Assembly (NCBI RefSeq): GCF_014529535.1
Contig: NC_050738.1
Span: 5,374,140-5,438,139, forward strand
Length of the DNA stretch: 64,000 bases
Direction of reading: 5' to 3'
DNA from: Bradysia coprophila
Taxonomy: Eukaryota; Arthropoda; Insecta; Diptera; Sciaridae
The notes beneath the pieces were generated by a model. The model was not told the DNA's origin. It searched no databases and saw only the letters and a list, made by a program, of their open reading frames with translations. Position numbers and translations under genes: made by a program. Positions 59,613 through 64,000 of this stretch are shown piece by piece (position 1 is the stretch's first letter; every line of letters starts with the position of its first letter).

Positions 59613-60480
59613 AGATTAAATGGAAATGGTATTAAATGGATTTAATGGATTAAATGGATTAAATGGATTTAATGGATTAAATGGAATAAAAATTGGATTA
59701 AATGGATTAAATAGGAAAAAAGTTCATTTTACCAAATACTGTAAAAGTCTTAAAAATTGTTGATTTTGATCGAACCACGTACTACAACCAGGGCCTATTA
59801 TTCCCAAAATTTGGGAATTTTGGGAATATTTGGGAATATTGGTGAATTTTGGGAATATTTGGGAATTTTTGAGAATATTTGGGAATTTTGGGAATATTTG
59901 GGAATATTTGTGAATATTTGTGAATTTTGGGAATATTTGGGAAGTAGACGATGTGTAAAAGTTTTAACGATAGAAAATACCTGCTGTAATGCCACTGGTT
60001 ATTTCTAAGTCATTTGTGAACATCGAAAATAAACTTCTGATGGATGAGATTAAATGTCAATGGTATTTAAACACGATTTATAAAGCTTTATTGATAACAG
60101 TACAAAATAGAAACCAAACATTTTGGGATAATATATTCAAAAGAAGTAATTATTTGGGAATTAATCCCCAAATATTCACAAAAATTCTCAAATATTCCCA
60201 AAATTCCCAAATATTCACAAATATTCCCAAATATTCCCAAAATTCACAACTATTCCCAAAATTCACAAATATTCCCAAATATTCCCAAATATTCTCAAAT
60301 ATTCTCAAATATTCCCAAATATTCCCAAAATTCACAAATATTCCCAAATATTCCCAAAATCGATTCCCAAATAATAGGCCCTGACTACTACTCATACTAC
60401 AATGTTAAAAAGCGAAAAAATCCACTTTTAGGAGTTTTTGGTGTAAAGTGGATTAAATGGATTAAATAAATTTAATACCA
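59613..60480. mobile_element. ATTTAATGGATTAA-repeat element hosting another insertion
   Basis: AAATGGTATTAAATGG then tandem GGATTAAAT units (59613-59715) face GGATTAAATAAATTTAATAC plus CATTTTT (60449-60485) in inverse orientation. The element at 59789-60383 is inserted within it. More GGATTTAATGG units occur at 60820-60855. Confidence 0.6.
59789..60383. mobile_element. 595-bp hAT-type element built from GGGAATATTT repeats
   Basis: Ends CAGGGCCTATTATTCCCAAA and GGGAATCG..side reading TTCCCAAATAATAGGCCCTG, flanked by ACTACAAC and ACTACTAC (one difference). Left arm (to ~59943) repeats TTTGGGAATA and right arm (60150-60375) repeats TATTCCCAAA, with about 200 unique bases between. Terminal CAGGGCCTATT is shared with the 54002 element. 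Confidence 0.88.
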
Positions 60481-60518
60481 TTTTTAACAAAAAAAAAAAT
60501 CCTATACCTCACGAGTCC

Positions 60519-60725
60519 TTAACACATTCAAAATAATTGCGGCTTGTTAACTTTCGGCACCCTGGTCTTTACTTAAATAGTCGTGCAATACCTCCAAATA
60601 AATTTCTAAAAATCTAGAATTCAGTTTTGAATTTTTAGAAATTTATTTGGAGGTATTCCTCGACTATTTAAGTAAAGTCCAGGGTGCCGAAACTTGGCAA
60701 GTCGCAATTAATTTCAATGTGTTAA
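60519..60725. mobile_element. 207-bp foldback MITE
   Basis: TTAACACATTCAAAATAATT at the left faces AATTAATTTCAATGTGTTAA at the right. Pairing resumes over GGCACCCTGG..CTTTACTTAAATAGTCG and AATACCTCCAAATAAATTTC. The TTAA or TA at the tips could be the target site. Confidence 0.82.
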
Positions 60726-60855
60726 ACGAGCTGGGGATCGTGCAAATCTATTTTTCGCAATTACTTTACAATTTTTTCAGGTGGGTAGCCTAATTATTTC
60801 GGTAAAACTAAAAAAAAAATTCTGGATTAAATGGATTCAATGGATTTAATGGAAG

Positions 60856-61533
60856 TACGTCATCGAACTCCATACGATTCTTATTACATAAATAACTATT
60901 TTTCTTTTATTGGTGGCGGTTCTATTCATCATTTTTACCGATTTTTTTAGCGGTAATACGTTTGACATTTACATACAAATCATATAGACCGTTACGATCA
61001 GAGCGAGAAAACCGAAGACTAGTTATTATATATAGATTGGCCCTTCGTAGAACATTTTTTTTATTAAATTGATGCCAAAGTAACATTAACTTCTTTCAGT
61101 AATTAAGCCGAGATCAGATGTATGGTTTGTGTAGAACCACCTACATTAGGTCCATATACCCCAAATATACATTAATCAATATTCACTTCAAAAAACATCT
61201 TTGTTTATTCCTAGATATCAGTCGAGTACCATAAAAGTACCATTAATTTTACACTGAGCTTTTGCTTCACTTTTAAATGTATGAAATGCCGGTCTACTAC
61301 ACTTTTATGTCATTGGTCGAAGTATTTGCTTCTCTTTCAACGTGGTACGTTGAGAGCGAGAGGACAGAAGACCAGTTTATTTTAACTTGCGTTGGGGTAC
61401 TTGTCAAAATATCTTCTTCTCTTTCATCATAACACTCTATTCAGTTCGTATTTGAAAAGCTTTCGAGAAAGTTGCGTTTAATTGGTTGTTGTGAATAAAA
61501 TCTATAAAAAGCAATCGACGACCTAGGAAAATC
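60856..61533 (+). other. Upstream region of bZIP gene 3
   Basis: CTATAAAAAG at about 61502 and GTGAATAAAAT..CAATCGACGAC before the ATG resemble the sequence before the gene at 51975. CATAAATAACTATT near 60888 is a repeat end. No other gene. Confidence 0.45.
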
Positions 61534-63667
61534 ATGTATCCCAACTTCTATGTGCAAAATGCTAATGCGAACTTCTACATGCAAAATGCTAATACCAATT
61601 TATATGTGCAAAATGGTATGCCAAACTTCTATGTGGAAAATACTACTAACCGCAGCTCCGTTACCGACAACAATGCTTTTACGAACTTCTATGTGCCAAA
61701 TATTAATAGCAACTTCTGTGTGCAAAATTTTAGTCCCAACTTCTATGTGGAAAGTGCTAATCACAGCTCCGTTACCGACAACAATGCTAATCACAGCTCC
61801 GTTACCGACAACAATGCTAATAACAACGTTTATGCTGCCAACTTCTATACGAAAAGCAGCTCTAATCCCAATTTCTATGTGGAAAATAATGCTGACGGTA
61901 AGTTCATTTGATTTCAATTTTACGTTCGAGGCCCTTACTTCTCCCCAACTGTTCTCATTCTTTGAAAACTACAATTTTATGCCAGTTACGCCAATCGCAT
62001 TTTGTTGTTCGGAGCAATTAATTCGAGTTTCTGACTGTTTAACTCCACTCCACCATTACGCTATAAATCACTTACTTTGCAAAATTCTCGCCGGAAATGT
62101 AACTAATTTTGTCCCAATTTCTTTTGTGCTTTCAGATCATCACTTCATGCCGGATTCTTCGCCATCGTGCTCGACGAATACATCAAGGCATGAAAATATT
62201 GGACAGTCAACATCAGTGACTGAAGCACTAAATGGGATCACACATTCGATGAAAGAAAAATCTTCCTCTTCGAAACCGGAACGGAAACCGGAAGTATCGC
62301 GTCGTAATTTGTTTAAAATCAGGCCCATCAAATACAATTGCGAGTCTCCACCCTTGCTGAGACCAGTACAAGTGTTAGTCAGAGCCAAGAACGCGCAATC
62401 GAATAACATCCATCAAGATATGGGACATCGTCAGTCAACATTAATGACTGACGCATCAGTTATAACACAATGTGGGAGAGATAATTCTACGCCTTCTCCA
62501 TTGATGAAGCCTGTACAACAATCGCATCGTAATTTAGTTACAGCCAAGAACGACAAATCGAATAGCATTCATTCAATGCACCACAATATGGGATTTAAAC
62601 TTCAATCAGCAACAATAAGTGAGTCACGAAATGGGATCACACATTCAGTGAGACATAATTCCATGTCTTCGCCACTAGATCCGAAACTTCATCGCAATTT
62701 GGTTGAAACAAAGTCCACCGAATCCAATAGCTCGTCTTCACGTTTGGCTAAAGTGGTGCATCGATTGCAGAGTAGTTTAGTTAAAGCCAACCACACCAAA
62801 TCGAATAGCACTCATACTATGCATCACACTATGGCGCATAAGCTTCAATCCCCATCAATGTCTGAGGCATTAAATGGGATAACACATTCGGTGAGACATA
62901 ATTCCACGTCTTCGCCACTGGAACCGGAACAAGTATCGCATCGCAATTTGGTTGAAACAAAGTCCACCGAATCCAATAGCTCGTCTTCACGTTTGACGAA
63001 AGTGGTACATCGATTGCAGAGTAGTTTAGTTAAAGCCAAGCACACCAAATTGATTAACATTCATTCAATGAACCGATATATGGGACAGAAACGACAATCG
63101 ACATCAATGGCAAAGACATTAAATCTTATGACACATTCGGTGAGAGATAATTTAACGCCTTCGCCATTGGTGAAACTGGTATCGCATAGTGATTTAGTTA
63201 AAACCAAGAACGCCAAATCGAATAGCTTGCCTTCACCTTTGACGAAACCTGTACAACAATCGCATCACAATTTAGTTACAGCCAAGAACACCGAATTGAA
63301 TATCCATCCAGTTCATCAAGATGTGGGACATGACCTTGAACATTATCTCGGACATGATACTACTATGAGACTCTTCAACGAGTTCGTGGCGTTTCGGTCT
63401 GCACAAATTAACGACAATAGAATCTCTAGTTCGAATTCGTCGAACCAGACTTCGAATAATAAGTCCTACGAGGTTAAAAGGCTCAAAAATAATATTGCAA
63501 GCAGAGAAGCCAGAATTAATCGTAAAAAGAGGGAAGATGAACTTTCAAGAAGAGCAAGGGAAGCGGAAGAGCAAAATTATCAAATTCACGCTGAATTGGA
63601 TAAAAAATATGAAGAATTGTCGGAATTGATGTATTTAATAGCATTACTTGATGAGTGTAAAGAGTGA
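61534..63667 (+). CDS. bZIP protein with expanded NFYV leader (family member 3)
   Basis: Two exons, 61534-61897 and 62136-63667, phase 1, with GTAAGT donor and TTTCAG acceptor, giving 631 aa. Exon 1 has at least eight NFYV-type units (NFYVQNAN, NFYMQNAN, NFYVEN, NFYVPN) mixed with HSSVTDNNAN repeats. Exon 2 parallels gene 1: Ser/His/Asn-rich, with about 243-bp internal repeats marked GITHSVRHNSTSSPL. The C-terminal bZIP reads NNIASREARINRKKRE, then REAEEQNYQIHAELDKKYEELSE-like zipper heptads. The 238-bp intron is the uninflated form of the gene 1 intron. Likely a nuclear DNA-binding protein of unknown target. After the TGA at 63665 the frame stays open for 21 codons and encodes an acidic tail like that of gene 2. 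Confidence 0.85.
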
Positions 63668-63733
63668 TCAGGAGATGATGATGTGCCGGATGCGGAGAAT
63701 TGGTTAGATTTAGAGGATTGGACGAATGCGTAG
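63668..63733 (+). other. In-frame acidic extension after the stop of bZIP gene 3
   Basis: TGA at 63665-63667 is followed in the same frame by codons for SGDDDVPDAENWLDLEDWTN-A and a TAG at 63731-63733. The LDLEDWT end resembles the SEDWTDLEE end of the gene at 51975. Either a recent nonsense change or stop read-through. Confidence 0.55.
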
Positions 63734-64000
63734 GAGTGAGTGTTGACGATTTTCAGGTCGACTCTCTCTGTGGTTGTAATTAGTCAATAAGTTATGTCCG
63801 TTATGAATCATTTTAATTGTTTTTAAAAACATTTTACGAAAGTGCGTGAAATCAATTTCGAACCGAATCATTAACCAATCATTGCTTACACAAATAAAGC
63901 TACAACTTATTCCTCGATCAAATGACTATTATTGATCAAATCTAGTGTTGAATATATCGAAATATATGGTGACAATGGAAAAAGATTGGAAATCGATCGA
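63734..64000. other. 3' UTR and flank of bZIP gene 3
   Basis: AATAAAGCTACA at about 63893 is the likely poly(A) signal. The TTGATCAAAT block after it is shared with the other family members. Confidence 0.55.

Noticed and set aside
59757-60395. Open frames rich in NIWEF or YSQNSQIF repeats
   Set aside because: Translation of the GGGAATATTT simple repeat on each strand, not a protein.
61550-61911. Long alternative start of a +2 frame in bZIP gene 3 (from 61550)
   Set aside because: Exon 1 in the NFYV frame plus the GTAAGT/TTTCAG intron gives a better model that matches both paralogues. The 61550 frame only reads through the intron by chance.

Overview
The window looks like a piece of an insect nuclear genome, most likely a fly (lower Diptera is my guess; nothing in the sequence proves it). 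The reasons are short GT-AG introns of about 60-70 bases, AT-rich spacers, an Fkbp59-type gene ending like the fly protein, a P-type transposase, and a tandem array of small insect-type astacins. I found no rRNA or tRNA genes, no CRISPR array, and no LTR or virus-derived element.

Layout. 0.4-6.7 kb: a P-element / THAP9-like transposase gene whose exons stay in phase, with an old antisense LINE in a large intron. 8.7-11.0 kb (+): Fkbp59 co-chaperone, 7 exons. 14.3-17.1 kb (+): an 854-aa protein that joins a PARP catalytic domain, a UBA-like segment, a RING finger and a Deltex C-terminal (DTC) domain. 19.0-19.9 kb (-): a short RPAP2/RTR1 zinc-finger protein. 22.0-37.9 kb (-): four tandem astacin genes with the same 4-exon structure. 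One has a long glycosylation-rich repeat tail and one has lost its zinc and catalytic residues. 33.3-34.3, 43.5-47.9, 52.0-52.7 and 61.5-63.7 kb (+): a fast-evolving family with a shared NFYV leader exon and shared 3' UTR. Two members end in a bZIP domain and carry 83-aa internal repeats.

The rest is crowded with small non-autonomous DNA transposons. Several have perfect 8-bp target duplications (hAT type). Many have interiors built from one short self-complementary word repeated many times. The most extreme are two copies of a 1.4-1.6 kb element (49.3-50.9 and 54.6-56.1 kb) packed with the 13-mer ACGATA-N-TATCGT. A 5'-truncated Jockey-like LINE lies at 48.1-49.0 kb.

The strongest candidate for a new biological system is the PARP-RING-Deltex fusion. 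It puts in one chain the activities that mammals split between PARP9 and DTX3L. The array-filled palindromic transposons are the second. All gene models come from reading frames, splice-site phase and motif recognition by eye; no database search was possible.
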